The position numbers were made by a program, and so were the translations under genes. A DNA stretch of 64,000 nt from Paraphoma chrysanthemicola (taxonomy: Eukaryota; Ascomycota; Dothideomycetes; Pleosporales; Phaeosphaeriaceae): assembly GCA_020744225.1 (NCBI GenBank), contig JAGMWG010000002.1, positions 2,480,001-2,544,000 on the forward strand. The letters are read 5' to 3'. Positions 34,851-46,284 of the stretch are shown one piece after another (within the stretch, counting starts at the first letter, position 1; each line of letters begins with the position of its first letter). The notes below the pieces were generated by a model that was not told the origin of the DNA, made no database searches, and saw only the letters and a program-made list of their open reading frames with translations.

Positions 34851-35448
34851 GACCAATGTGGCCGCTGGGCCGAATAATTAATATGCAACAAACCGTCTCA
34901 GCAGAGCTCGGATGACCTGGAATGCACAATTCGTTCGCTGCCCGTTGATTTTGTCGACCTGTTCTGCAGAGGTTGTACTGATACAAACTTGAGTTGCAGT
35001 AAAGCGATGTGCGAGTTCCTGTGCGGAGGACGAATGCGTTTCCCCAGATCGGGGTGGGGCACCTCATGCTAGTAACCGTCCCCAACTTATCCGCAGCACG
35101 GGGCAGGTCCACACCGGACAACGAGTAATGGGCGGGTAAGCATCTAGCTTGGACACGCCATCAGCTGAAGCATCCACGCGCATTTGTGGAAAATTGTTTT
35201 TGAGCAGCTGAACGCTCTCGACTAAGCGTCCGCGCGGCTCCGTGACCCATGCTCTGTGCAGTCGCTTCAAGATGCACCACTGACAAGCATGCCGAGATGT
35301 CTTAGCAACGCTTCTCTCATCTTAGCGAGGGAAGCTTCGGTTGGTGGCGTCCTTGTCCCGGCCTTGTTTCCTTGAAATGATGACGCTACCATGAACACCA
35401 TCACCCAGGGCGAGACCCAATCGCCAGCACACCCAGTCCACGGCGTCG

Positions 35449-35463
35449 GATTGTGGGGGGTCA
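35449..35463 (+). promoter_or_regulatory. G-rich 15-mer, copy 2
   Basis: GATTGTGGGGGGTCA, about 400 bases before the permease start. Partner of the copy at 34836. The GGGG core resembles stress (STRE) or carbon-repressor type sites of fungi, but this is only a resemblance. Confidence 0.35.
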
Positions 35464-35863
35464 AATAATGCCAAAGCTTGAGTCGTCTGCCAATCACAGA
35501 TGCGATGACCAGCCATTCTGGGCTTCATCGCCGTCCTACAAAGCATTCATCAGTGGTGAGAAGTGGAGCTAACGTTCCCCGGAGCCACAGCACGCCAGCG
35601 CGGCGGGAATGATGGCCTAATTCCAGAGCCCCCTAAGAAAGGCTCTGCAATTCGTGGATTATATTGCACCCGCATGTGCGCCTCTGGCTGACGGCGAGGA
35701 CGGTGCGCAACCTCGTGCTTAGAGACATTCCCGCAGGTCCGCACGTATTCAGCCGGTCACGGGTGATGCCAGTAATACATAATAGCCATACCCCAGATCC
35801 CATCTTTACCCCAAGCAACTCGTTCTCTCCACCTTCACCACCATCTAAGAGCCATTCATCACC

Positions 35864-37562
35864 ATGGCTTCGATTGAGAAGGACAATGTTACCACCGCGG
35901 AGCGCATCTCCAGCAACTCTGGCGGCGATGCAGGTGGCCTTGCTCATGCGATGGAGGAGGGCAAGGACCTTGGGCTTAGCGACGCTCATATCTGTACCGA
36001 AGCGGACAACAAGCGCATTCTTCGCAAGACCGATATCTGGATGCTCTCCCTGCTCTGCATGGTCTACTTCCTCCAGTCAGCAGACAAGGGAATCATCGGC
36101 CTGACTGCGGTGTACGGACTCAAGAAAGACGCGAAGCTCGTGGGCAACGATTATGCCAATATCGGCAACATCGGGTACTATGCACAACTCGGCGTGCAGC
36201 CCCTCGCCGCATGGATTGTTGTCAAGTTGCGCTTCCGACAAGTACTCCCAGTCATCATAACCTGCTGGGGTATATCTGTTGCTGGCGGACTTGCTGGCTC
36301 GCGGACCTATGCTGGTCTTCTCGCATCAAGATTTTTCCTAGGCGCGTTTGAGGCTGCCGTCATTCCCCTCTTCTCGATCATCACCATTGCCTTCTACAGG
36401 CGTTCGGAGCAGCCATTCCGCGTTGCTTGCTGGTACAGCTGCTATGGTCTCAGCACCCTGCTCAGTTCCCCGCTTGTGTATGCCTTCGGTCGCATCCACT
36501 CCCACACGCTGTTCCGCTACCAGATCGTCTACCTCTTCTTCGGTCTTCTGACAATCGTTGTCGGTATTGTCACCTACTGGTGGGCACATGACAGCCCCGG
36601 AGAAGCGCGTTATCTCACACCCGAGGATCGTCTGAAGGCCGTTGATCGGTTGAAGGCCAATCAGCAGGGTGTTGTGTCGCACCAGTTCAAATGGAAGCAC
36701 GTTTTCGAGGCTTGGGGCGAACTAAAGTACTGGTTTTATATGAGTAAGTCTTCCCGTACACCCAAATGTGCGTTGAGTTCTTGCTGACATACCTTCTAGT
36801 CATGGTCATCGCAGTCAACGCTGGTGCTTCTGTCTCATCAGTCTTCGGCTCCATCATCCTCCAGAACTTGGCGGGCTTCACTCCTGACGAGGCTGTGCTC
36901 CTCAACATGCCATTTGGTGCACTCCAATTTGTATCTATCCTCGGTGCATCCTGGCTCGCATACCGCTTCAAGCGCAAGTCGCCTTTCTTGCTCGGGCTTG
37001 TCACTATTGTCATCGTCGGTGTTGCCTTGATGGTCGCTCTTCCCAAGACCAAGGCTAACAAGGGTGGTCTCCTTGTTGGATACTACCTCATCGCTTTTGT
37101 CTTCGCCATCAACCCTTTGCTCATCTCCTGGATGGGCGGTAACTGCGCCGGACAGACCAAGAAGGCTGTGTACTACACTTCCTTCAACGCAGGAAACTCT
37201 ATCGGCAACATTATTACTCCGTACATCTTCGATTCCAAGTTCGCTCCTCAATACGTAAGTTTTCTTCCTCAAGACTTGACTTCTTCGTGGATCTGTTGCT
37301 GACAATTTCTCAGGTGAATGCTCTCAAGGGTATCCTCACAATCTGGTGCATCCTCTGGGTTGTTGTCATTCTCCAAGTTCTGAACATCATGCGCATGCAG
37401 AAGAAGAAGGCCGATGCGCGTGAGGCAGCCGGTCTCCCTCGCGACCCGGTCGATGAGTCCATGAGCAGGAAGTTCCACGAGGCAGGCGCGGAGGTGCATG
37501 GCGAGAATGGCCTGCAGGATATGACGGATAAGGAGAACATCTACTTCCAATACCTGTTGTAG
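35864..37562 (+). CDS. MFS transporter, anion:cation symporter (Dal5/allantoate permease-like)
   Basis: Exons 35864-36743, 36800-37254 and 37314-37562 encode 527 residues. About 12 hydrophobic segments are visible, among them MLSLLCMVYFLQSADKGIIG, ASRFFLGAFEAAVIPLFSII, YLFFGLLTIVVGIVTYWW, VMVIAVNAGASVSSVFGSII and LTIWCILWVVVILQVLNIM. The RKTD near residue 55, SADKG, and the PDSPGEARYL-like segment HDSPGEARYLTPEDR are hallmarks of the Dal5/ACS family, which imports carboxylates such as allantoate, nicotinate or pantothenate. Intron 1 rejoins FYM-IMVIAV and intron 2 rejoins FAPQY-VNALKG. The cytosolic C terminus is KKKADAREAAGLPRD. Substrate not predictable. Confidence 0.88.
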
Positions 37563-38307
37563 TTTCTTGGTTGGGCAAGATATAATGAGCTAGACTCATT
37601 ACTAACACAATGCAAGCATTTCAAGCAAAACTTGATGAGATTCTGGTGCGCGTCTCTTGTCGGAGTTGATCGAGTTTAGCCTGCCAGATCTTGCCGGCCG
37701 AGCCGCGCACGTGCCACCGCGTTTTGAGTGTCGCTCCACGACGCGTGCGACAACCATCTTCGTATTCTTTGAAAGTGACTTCGGCATCAGTAGTCACGAC
37801 TGCACTCCTCCCTGTGGCGTACCGAAATCCTTCCTATAGATCTGATGTTCGAGCCGGAAGACTTGCCAGTCTTTTGAGTCGCCACGATGCAGACTAATGC
37901 GGGGCGTAACTCATCCCGCCCCAGGGAAATGAGGCTGCTGTCGTTGTCAGATTCAACCAACTTTTCTTGTCTGGCCAACTGGCATTGAGCGACATTGTTG
38001 ATACAACACAGGCCACAGAAATTTACCCAGTTGCAACATCGAGGCAAGAGTTGAGAGTCGCACGTCAAATCGAACTGGGGCTGTTATCGTGCAGGTGCTA
38101 TTCTTGTACCGCGTCCGTGTGCGAGGATCTTTGGGGGCCAAAGCTGGGCATCGCGTGTCAGCGTTTCGCATCTTCGAGCCTTCTCGTCTTCGATCACTTC
38201 ATCTTCTACAATCTAACCTCATAACGCAAAGCCTGCCGAGAGAAGGATCAGGGCATGAAGCTCATGCATCGTGCAATCGCCGAGTAACAAATCGCCCGAA
38301 AAGCGAT
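37563..38307. other. Intergenic / promoter of the large membrane-protein gene
   Basis: About 745 bases. The downstream gene's frame is open from 38089, so its start may lie earlier than called. Nothing else recognised. Confidence 0.45.
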
Positions 38308-40689
38308 ATGCGCCTCCCACAGCGATTTAGGCGACTGCCAAGCGAGGAACCACGGGATGAATCCCCAATCCCCATGGCTACGTATCCTTCGCAACTCAAA
38401 ATGGTCCCTGAGAAAGATTCCAAAGGAGGCGTTTTAAATCATCATGGACCGATCCATGCAGACACGGAGTATAGCGCCGCTGCCTACAACTCAGCTGGCT
38501 ACACCATCTCGCACCGCAGGACGCTCGTTGAAAGAGTCGAAGGATACGAGAAGAAACGTTTTGGGTCGCATTACTTTGGCACATTTTACGACACTTTCAT
38601 CGGTGGCTGGCGCGCCGGCCTCATCCGGTCATTCCTGCTCAGCCTTGTTGCGCTTCTTGCGAACATCTCGATATACGCCTGGCTCTTCACCAGGTTTGAT
38701 GCTCAGAGTGGTTCAGCTTCAATTATGCGCGGCTCTTGTGCTCAGATCCGCAGAACTAATACTGGGATTCATGCCGCCCTCAATGTGCTATCAACTTTGA
38801 TCCTGGGAGCATCGACATATGCAATGCAAGGTCTTACTGCGCCAACGAGGGATGAAGTCGACAAGGCGCATGCAAAGGGCAAGTGGGTTGAGATTGGTAC
38901 CCAAAGTGTCAGGAATCTCTTCTATTCTCGTAAGAGAAACGTCTGGATCTGGGCTGTACTGGGGCTTACGAGTATGCCTTTTCACCTATTGTGAGTGCTC
39001 ACCCGCGTTTTACCAGGCTTAGCTGACCATATCAGCTTCAATGCAGTATTCTTCACGACTACACAAGCAAATCAGTACGCTGTAGCGATTATCGACGAGA
39101 GTATCTTTACCAACACCACATTCCAGCCCACGCTTGAAAACTCCTCGCCGGATCTGTTCGATCAGCTGGTTCCAGCCAGAGATTACTGTAGTGACTCTGC
39201 GTGTTCATTCGACGTGCGCAATGAGACCTTACTCATCGAGCTACTGCGAGACATCACAAACGGATTCAATTTGACCGATTTCGTTCGCATGGAGCCTTGG
39301 GAGTGCATACGCAACTACTCGTCTGGTTTCATGAGGGGCTATGGCGATGTGGCTGTTGTATCCGCTCGATCAGACGCTGACTCGCCCGTGCTATACACGC
39401 GATTTCCACAAAGCTCCATCAGTCCAGATAAAGAGAGCTCAAATCCGGATCCATACCATTGGATATGTCACGACGTGATCAATGCCCACAATACCTCAGA
39501 TGATGATGATCGATGCAGCCTGGACCTGGCCAAGGACCGATTTGATGGAGGCCGAAACTGGACTGTCTATGGAAACCGTGTCAGCCATTGCTTGGCACGC
39601 GCTATACCTGACATATGTGAGCTACAATTCAATCAATGGCTTATGCTTGGTGTTGTCATCTTTGGCGGCATCAAGACAATCGTCATAGGATATTTGCTCG
39701 TCGTACGACCAACAGGGCACTTCCTCCGCACACTGGGCGACGCTATTGCATCATTCATGGAAAAAGAGGATCCAACAACCAGAAATATGTCTCTAGTGAC
39801 TTCGAAGCAAATCCGCAAGAATGGGTTCCTCGAAGGGTACGCACCGCAGATTTACACAGGTCAACGGCCCCGATGGCTCAACTCCGCGAACACGACCGAA
39901 TTCTTCACCACCGTTGGAATATCCGCCCTGTACATTGTTGTTCTGTCCATTGCCCTGTTTTTCGCAATCGATGGAGCGTACGGCTTCGCTTTTGAAAGTG
40001 GACTTGGTGTGCCAGACATCCAGTCGATGGCCTCGTTCAAGCCAGACGATACAGGCTCATCAGGAATTGTGCCTACTCTACTCGTCGCCAACGTCCCTCA
40101 ACTCGGCTTCTCAATCCTATACGTCATTTACACTAGTATCTGGGGCAAGTTACTTGTCGCGCACGAATTTGACCGCATGACGCAAGTGAAGAAGGGACTG
40201 AGGGTCAGCGAGCGCCCGCAAGGTATGCAGCGCGCGAGTCACTTCTTCACGATGCCCGCACGATACGCATTACCACTCATGGGCTGTAGTGCAGCACTCC
40301 ATTGGCTGTGCTCTCAAAGTTTTTTCCTGGTTCGGATCGACGGCGTTAATTCCCATGGAGACGTTGACCAGGACGACCGACTTGTTAGATTGGGCTACAG
40401 CTCCACCGGCGTGGTTGCACTTATCGCTGTTTCAATCACTATGCTAGTATCGACTGTGTGCATTGGCGCTTTCAGAAGACTATGGACGAGCTTAGGCGAA
40501 ACTAGTATGAGCGCTGTTATAAGTGCTGCATGCCATCCCGGAAGGTATGAGACAGAGCCATGGCTGCAGGAGGTGCAGTGGGGCGACGTGACTGAGCCAA
40601 CGGAGGGGATGGAAGAACGGAGTGTTAGGCATATATCATTTACGGCACGGCTTGCTGAGAGGCCGATTGTGGGCCAGGCATATTCGTAA
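38308..40689 (+). CDS. Large fungal integral membrane protein (DUF6536-like)
   Basis: Exons 38308-38990 and 39036-40689 (45-nt intron, phase 2, rejoining PFHLF-FNAVFF) encode 778 residues. Order: hydrophilic N terminus; GGWRAGLIRSFLLSLVALLAN near residue 105; a loop with LGASTYAMQGLTAPTRDEVD; ANQYAVAI and a large Cys-containing extracellular loop (CSDSACSF); then further TM segments QWLMLGVVIFGGIKTIVIGY, GISALYIVVLSIALFF, PQLGFSILYVIYTSIW and GVVALIAVSITMLV. The segments GGWRAG, MQGLTAPTR and SERPQG...FTMPARYALPLM are hallmarks of a widespread Pezizomycotina family I know as DUF6536. Function is unknown for the family. The start ATG at 38308 is uncertain; later Mets (MATYPSQ, MVPEKD) are possible. 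Confidence 0.82.
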
Positions 40690-40975
40690 TCACAGCTTTT
40701 GTTCAAGCGGGCGGACGAACTGTAGATCAGAGCACGTTCGGCCATACGAGTATGGATAGGATCGCTAGAGTGCATCAGGCGTGCGCTGACCAGATAAGTC
40801 ATCCGAGTCAGCTGTGCCTTGTCCAACATGTGGTGTAAGTAACTCTTAGACTCTGCCTTACCGTATGTTCTGCTATCATGCCTGCCGCGAAACCATCTTC
40901 CGCAGCTTCCTGTTCGTCTTAGATGACCCTTAAGCCAACAAGCTGCTTCCTAACATCCTTCTTCACTTCGCCATA

Positions 40976-42209
40976 ATGCACACTACTCCACAACCTCGTG
41001 CAGCTCGCCACAGGACCACACCACGTCCACCACTTGTTAGTCTTCAGTCATTTATCCGTCGCATACCTCTCGGTACCTCCGCCATGAGCTCTTTTAGCAC
41101 ACCAGCAGTGCCTCTGGATGGCGCTTCAAAGCAATACGTCGTACCGCCAAAGTCTGCCGCTTTCTTGGTGGCCGTGTGGAGCATCAACTCAGTAATCAGG
41201 GATCACAAGGCTGCCTACAACGACCCCGCGTCCACCGACGAACAGCGCAGAGCGATTGGGAGGAACTTCCAAGCCAGAATCATAGAAGCATATGATGCGC
41301 ACGTGAAGATATTCGGGGAGGACATGGAGACTTGGGTTGCGGCAATGAAGGTATGCGGTCCCTATGAATTAATGCATAACAACAAGAAAACGTGCGTGCG
41401 AATGCTACGAGCAGTCGGATGGCCAGTATGACGTCGAACGGGCAATTGGTCCGACAGGATGTCATACCAATGCGGCTGCAGATTCAGTACTGGATACTCG
41501 CGATCTTTTTGTCGTTACATCCAAATTCACTATCCTCAACCTACTCACGTTTACGCTAAGTTGGCTGCTTCCCTTAGCCGTCGTCTTTGTCATGATCCTT
41601 TCCAACGAGTTCCGCGAAGCCCTGCGCGCGCATCACCGCTTTTACTGGTACTTCCTTTACAACCTCTCGGTCTTGGCTGGGCAAGTCCTGGAATCGGCCA
41701 TGCACGTCCTTTCTACACAGCCAGCGACTAGTCGACACCTTCTTTTGCTGCGGTGGTGTATGGCCTACTTCATCATACCCGAGGCAGAGTGGCATCGACA
41801 CCTCCACGAATCAATGCAGCATCCCATCGGATGCGATTTGATGCCAACCAAGGAGCCAGACTGGCGCAAATGCCTGGGTATTGCGCAAGCCTTTGCACGA
41901 TATTTCGCACCCCGCTACCTCATCAAATGGATTGCGCACAATTTACTGGCTCTGTTCGTCGGACTATCGCCAGTCTTGCTTTTGAGAACAATCGGTGACA
42001 TCTCTGGAAACTCAATTGCCTGGATACCGTTCTACGGAGGTGCTTTCTACCCTCCAAGCTGGATGAGGATAATCCCTCAGTATCTGGTGTTCACACGACC
42101 TGTCAAGCACCTGATGGCGTGGCAGACGGATCACTTCTTCGATATCGGAGTGTCGCTGTGGTCTCGCGCTCGAAGGTGGTATCTGAATCGGCACGTCGGC
42201 GTTCCGTGA
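40976..42209 (+). CDS. Membrane protein of unknown function with a basic N terminus
   Basis: Exons 40976-41350 and 41415-42209 (64-nt intron, GTATGC...GCAG, phase 0) encode 389 residues. The joint gives AAMK-SDGQYDVERAIG. The second frame is open from the acceptor through a strong membrane segment (ILNLLTFTLSWLLPLAVVFVMI) and then FYWYFLYNLSVLAG and IAHNLLALFVGLSPVLLL. Near 45-100 lies a soluble part (YVVPPKSAAFLVAVWSINSV). The first ~35 residues are Arg-rich without acidic residues and could be a mitochondrial presequence; alternatively translation starts at the Met at 41084. I recognise no family. Confidence 0.7.
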
Positions 42210-43286
42210 TCTATTGGTACAAGAGGGAATAGAGGTTGAAATGTGACTGATGGCTACGTCTCTACACGTTCTCGAAAGTCCGGTATTATATAGTCCATTC
42301 GCTCGTAAGAGCTGAGTGTTAGCTGATGGCGATCACCATTGTATCATCAAGCGAGTAGCTGTAGATTTATTTCAACGGCGGTCTCGTTCTCCTCTTCCCT
42401 TCACTGCTCTTTTTGAAAGTGATGCTCCGGTGCACCCATGTGCCATTGGCCAAGAGCATCTATCACAGACAAATTGTGTTACAGACGTGTTGAGAGATCA
42501 GGCCTACAGGGAGATTGTGTATAATCGATTGCAACTATCGAGCTAAATATCGACAACAGGGTAGTCTTCGCCCGTGCGTATATCCTGGAAGCACTTGGTT
42601 TACTCCGTGAGGAGGCGCCATCACCTCATGCACAAGCAGCCATCCATATGCGGAGGGCGGCGGCAGCGATGGGAAATGAAGGCACAGGGCGCAAGTTGAT
42701 GAAGGGACATCCCCTCTTCTGTGGCGGGACCGACCCTGGCAGTATCTCGGGCTTGACAGTCGAGGATGAGTCAATACGAACAAGAATAATCTTCCACAGC
42801 CGCTATGATCTACGGTCCCTGAATAGTGGGGTACGCTTCCGCGACCGCAGTCCGACAGCTGCCTGGGATACGTTACAGCGTTGGACTTTCTCTTGTTCAC
42901 GAATACTCAGGCTGACAACTCAGGTACAGTCCTATCCATCACAGCGATGCACACATTCCAGTTTCCCATACGTCAATGATCCAGTCAATCCCCAAGTCTC
43001 AGATATACATGCCGTTCGCGTAGCTTGCGCCACTAACAAATTATACCAGTCTTATAGCACTGGACCTTCAGTTGTATATCTCAGAACAATAGTATATACC
43101 CTCCTACCAGCCCACGCCTATATGTTGCAACTAAACAGTTCGTGTAACTGGATACCGCAGAGCACTGTGTTCAAATTTCATGGCAATCCGCCTGCGGAAC
43201 TTAAATGGACGCTGAGTTTAGGGATCCAAAGGACTGAGCACATGTGACGAGACTAACTGACTCCGTTTAGCGCCCTAGGATAGGCT
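42210..43286. other. Intergenic between convergent genes, with a possible remnant
   Basis: About 1.1 kb. It holds two successive protein-like frames described in the next entry. No intact gene otherwise. Confidence 0.4.
42316..43247 (+). pseudogene. Possible decayed gene in two frames
   Basis: Frame 1 (42316-42546) ends with CVTDVLRDQAYREIVYNRL. A second frame, open from about 42526 to 43247, reads NRVVFARAYILEALGLLREE then PHAQAAIHMRRAAAAMG, an amphipathic helical composition. No GT-AG pair I tried joins them in phase, so this may be a frameshifted remnant. Beyond ~42900 the sequence looks random. No family recognised; low confidence. Confidence 0.25.
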
Positions 43287-44521
43287 TCAGTTATTGTGCT
43301 GATCTAGGTCTCTAATTTGAGCTCCCACGCGTTCATCCTTCTTTCCCTTGCTGCTCTTCTCCATCTTCAAGAGTGCCTCGTGCATGCCGACAGCCTGCTC
43401 GAAATCCACAAATCCCTCCTTTACCGTGCCACCTTTCGCAAAAAGCTCATACAGCTGACCAATGTTCGTCGCGAAAGGATTTAAGCCCTGGACTCCCTCT
43501 GGAAACTTGACGTCAATCGTCTGCACAGTATCCTTCTCGTGACTATATAGCTCAAGCTTCGCGCCAGAGAGCGCTATGTTAAGTCCGGCCATAGCGGTCA
43601 GTCGAATCTCACCAGTAGTACCGAAAATGCGCCAGGTAAATGGGGGTGTATTTTTAAACGCTTTATCGCTGCGAACGAAGATAGAGACAGGCGCAGCATT
43701 GTTTGCAAGTGTTCCCTGGACCATGACATGATCTGGTGTTTCGCGCTTAGCCATCTTGTTGAACGATCCATCTGAGTTAAGCAGCTTGATTTGTGGCCAA
43801 CGTGTTGTCAATAGCGCTGAGACCTCGCCAAGACCGCCTAGAGTGTAGAAGACTGGGTCGGCGACGTGGCTGAACAGGATTGTGAACATATTGGCGCCGA
43901 CTTCTGGTTTGATAAAGTAATCCACGCCTGGAAGGTCTGCGTCGCCTGGGAAACCCGTCTCACAAGTTAAGTGTGAGCTGAGTACCTCACCAATTGCTTT
44001 CTCTTCGACCAGCCGCTTAGTTTCCTGAACGTAAGGACTTGCACGAGCTTGCAACCCCACAATCGTTTTACTTCCGCTTTTTTCAGCGACAGCAAGCATC
44101 TCTTTAGCTTGTTGAAAGTTTGATGCGAGCGGCCATTCGACAAATACATTCTTGCCCGCTTGGAGTGCTGGTAGTGCCACCTCGTAGTGCCTGTCGACGC
44201 GGACAGCGACCACTACTAAGTCGACATCAGGGTCGTTGGCAAGATCTTCCGGGCTGCCGTAGGTTTTTGTAGTGGACGGCAGATTATGGATCCTGACTGC
44301 AGTTTGTGCAGACTTTACACTTGAATTGCACAGAGCGGTTATCGTGTAGCTCGGCGAAGCGAGGAGGTAGGGTAGGTGAGCCCTATTACCTGCCTGTCAG
44401 CCAAGATCATAAGACTAGGTCCATGTACGCACATGGCTGCCCAGCTACCAGCAGAGCCTGCGCTCACATCAGCCGGAGTGGAGCTTAGTCCAATGATGCC
44501 TACACGAATCGGAGCCATCAT
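43287..44521 (-). CDS. Gfo/Idh/MocA-family (Gal80-like) oxidoreductase
   Basis: Exons 44433-44521 and 43287-44382 (minus; 49-nt intron, GTGCGT...AATAG, phase 2) encode 394 residues. The start MMAPIRVGIIGLS is the Rossmann beta-1 and glycine loop. The junction gives SWAAMAHLPYLLASPSYTI, as in the family. Then follow TKTYGSPEDLANDPDVDLVV, VRVDRHYEVALPALQAGKNV and the EWPLA motif (family EKP site, here EWP). The C-terminal substrate domain includes FTWRIFGTTGEIRLT. Family members oxidise sugars or trans-dihydrodiols with NAD(P), or act as Gal80-type regulators. EWP in place of EKP, losing the usual Lys, is common in Gal80-like fungal members and argues for altered or absent catalysis. Substrate unknown. 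Confidence 0.86.
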
Positions 44522-44898
44522 GGTAGGATGGAGTTGGGCTTGACGATGTCTTGATGATGTCGAATTGATGATGTCGAATTGATGATGTCGAGCTTCATAT
44601 AGTCTCGCTACCGTCCGACATTCTATGAGCTGTACGGCCTTTATAAATGAGTTTATTGCTGTGCAGATATTCTTAACAACATGCACTCATTTGTCATGAA
44701 AGTTGCACAGTTGAGTGTTATCGCGTCCGTGCGCGCAGCAACTACAGTCAGCCAAGCCACTCAGCCAAATAGTGGCACGTTACTACTTTCAGCATGAAAC
44801 AGCTCCATCTCGTTACATTATCTCGACTCGTTTTCATTTAAGGCAATTTTATTCTCAGCAGGCACCCTACTTGCTGCACTGGCCGAACATCATCCTTC
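44522..44898. promoter_or_regulatory. Promoter region of the oxidoreductase gene
   Basis: About 380 bases between the oxidoreductase start and the end of the VOC gene. It holds the triple 14-mer listed separately; otherwise nothing is recognised. Confidence 0.4.
44551..44592. repeat. Three tandem copies of a 14-bp unit upstream of the oxidoreductase start
   Basis: TTGATGATGTCGAA occurs at 44551-44564 and 44565-44578, and with one changed base at 44579-44592. The array lies 30 bases upstream of the start codon (minus), inside the probable 5' leader or core promoter. It could be a regulatory array or a simple slippage repeat. Confidence 0.8.
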
Positions 44899-45400
44899 TT
44901 ATTCTTTTGGCATTCCGTTTTCCAATCCTTCCATCCAGCATACCTCCCAAATGTGCCCGTCCGGATCTTCAACATTGCGTCCATACATACCTGGCATGTC
45001 AGGCAAAGTCGATGGATCCTTCTTTCCACCTTTCTCTCCCAATTTCTCGATGAGCTTATCAACATCTTCTTTTATCTCTACGCTGATACTGAGCAAAGTC
45101 TCTGTGCCGTTGCGTCCGCATATCAGTGACTTGCTAGCTGGCATGAAGGACTGAAAGCGTTCGTGCTCCTGAAGAGAGATTAGCCGTGATTGCCGCCATA
45201 TATCTTTCGTGTTGATGAGCGAGTCTGACCAGGAGCATGACAGCTATACTTTGGGAGAGAACGAAAGACGAGGCGTCGTCCGAGCACCATTTGGTGTTCT
45301 TGTGGAAGCCGAGGGCTTCATAGAAAGGCTCCGCTGTCTTCAGGGATTTGACAGGCAGATTGACGAAGATGACTGGAGTATGAGGCATTGTGACTGTCAC
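44899..45400 (-). CDS. VOC-superfamily (glyoxalase/dioxygenase-like) protein
   Basis: Exons 45230-45400 and 44899-45168 (61-nt intron, GTCAGA...TTCAG, phase 0) encode 146 residues. The first beta-alpha-beta repeat is VIFVNLPVKSLKTAEPFYEALGF (start near residue 10). The junction gives VMLL-EHERFQSFMPASK. The second half ends with the typical PDGHIWEVCWMEG, with metal-ligand-like His and Glu. Length matches the single-domain VOC fold. Some members are glyoxalases, bleomycin-binding proteins or isomerases; the reaction here cannot be predicted. An alternative start is the second Met at 45388. Confidence 0.83.
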
Positions 45401-46284
45401 AAGTCAATCTAGGGGTATGTGAAGGCGGACTTAAGTCGGAGTTGAGAATTGGAACGGATACCTACTAGAGAAATAAGATGGTTTTGGATGGGTTTGTTTC
45501 TGAACAAGCAGTGATGTTGACGAGCCCTGGAAGTGAGTTGAATCAACCTCTGGATCCGAAATCTTTTGCTTCATCCTCGCTGTTGATATATGCTTTGTTG
45601 TTCTGCTCTCCGCTTTGCCAAGACGGGAGAGTGCCAGGCAGCAACGCGTCTAATTAGGAATCGCGCATTCACGTAGTCACGTGAAGCGCGTCATAACCAC
45701 CATAACAACCATGACAAGCCCTAGGCGATGCGTGACGAGATACGATGAATGGTTATGATTCGCTCGTATGACCAATACTCTGACATAGACTTGGCAGCAA
45801 GAGAGAATCTGGCGGCGCCAAACCTGTCGCTAAGGCAGCTGTGCGGGGTGATGTTACTGTGCTCTCGCATTCCACATCCGAATACGAAACGAACCAAAAA
45901 GTGGTGTAACTCAGAGGATGATTTGCCAATCTATACTTACCGATTTCGCACTGAAAGGTTGATCTGCAGTGCTCTAAACTATTGCCACTTCAAGCCATGG
46001 CTTACTGGATAAGGACAGCGAGAATATCTCAATAGTGGCTGACCAGGTCTTTTTCGAAGGTCACGAATGAATTAGTATCTTTGGATTTCAATTTCCTTGA
46101 AATCAACTCAAGTCAAGTCCAACATGTCGGGTGGCAACAAGTACGCCAAAACATCAACAAACTTACTAGGTGTTAACGTACGGGAACGATCTCACTATGT
46201 TCGAGAGAACATAAAGTTCGTGAAGACGACCGACCCCCTATGTCGCTTTAGAAGGATCCCTCGGTATCGCCTTGTTGGCGCATC
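45401..46284. other. Intergenic, possible upstream exon of the next gene
   Basis: About 880 bases. At 46124 an ATG opens a short frame (MSGGNKYAKTSTNLLGVN). A possible GTACGG...TTTAG intron (46178-46251) would join it in phase to KDPSVSPCWRIM, ahead of the 46285 ORF. This is speculative. Nothing else seen. Confidence 0.35.

Larger units (their letters stand above)
32154..35863. other. Gene-poor 3.7-kb stretch
   Basis: No intact gene is recognised between HET gene 3 and the permease. One protein-like frame at 33249-33641 is listed separately. Two copies of a G-rich 15-mer lie at 34836 and 35449. Short ORFs around 34246-34680 lack motifs. It may contain decayed genes, but I cannot identify any. 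Confidence 0.5.

Noticed and set aside
38089..38307. N-terminal extension of the large membrane protein
   Set aside because: Open in frame but Arg-rich without motif; the ATG at 38308 leaves the family core intact, so the later start is preferred, with doubt.
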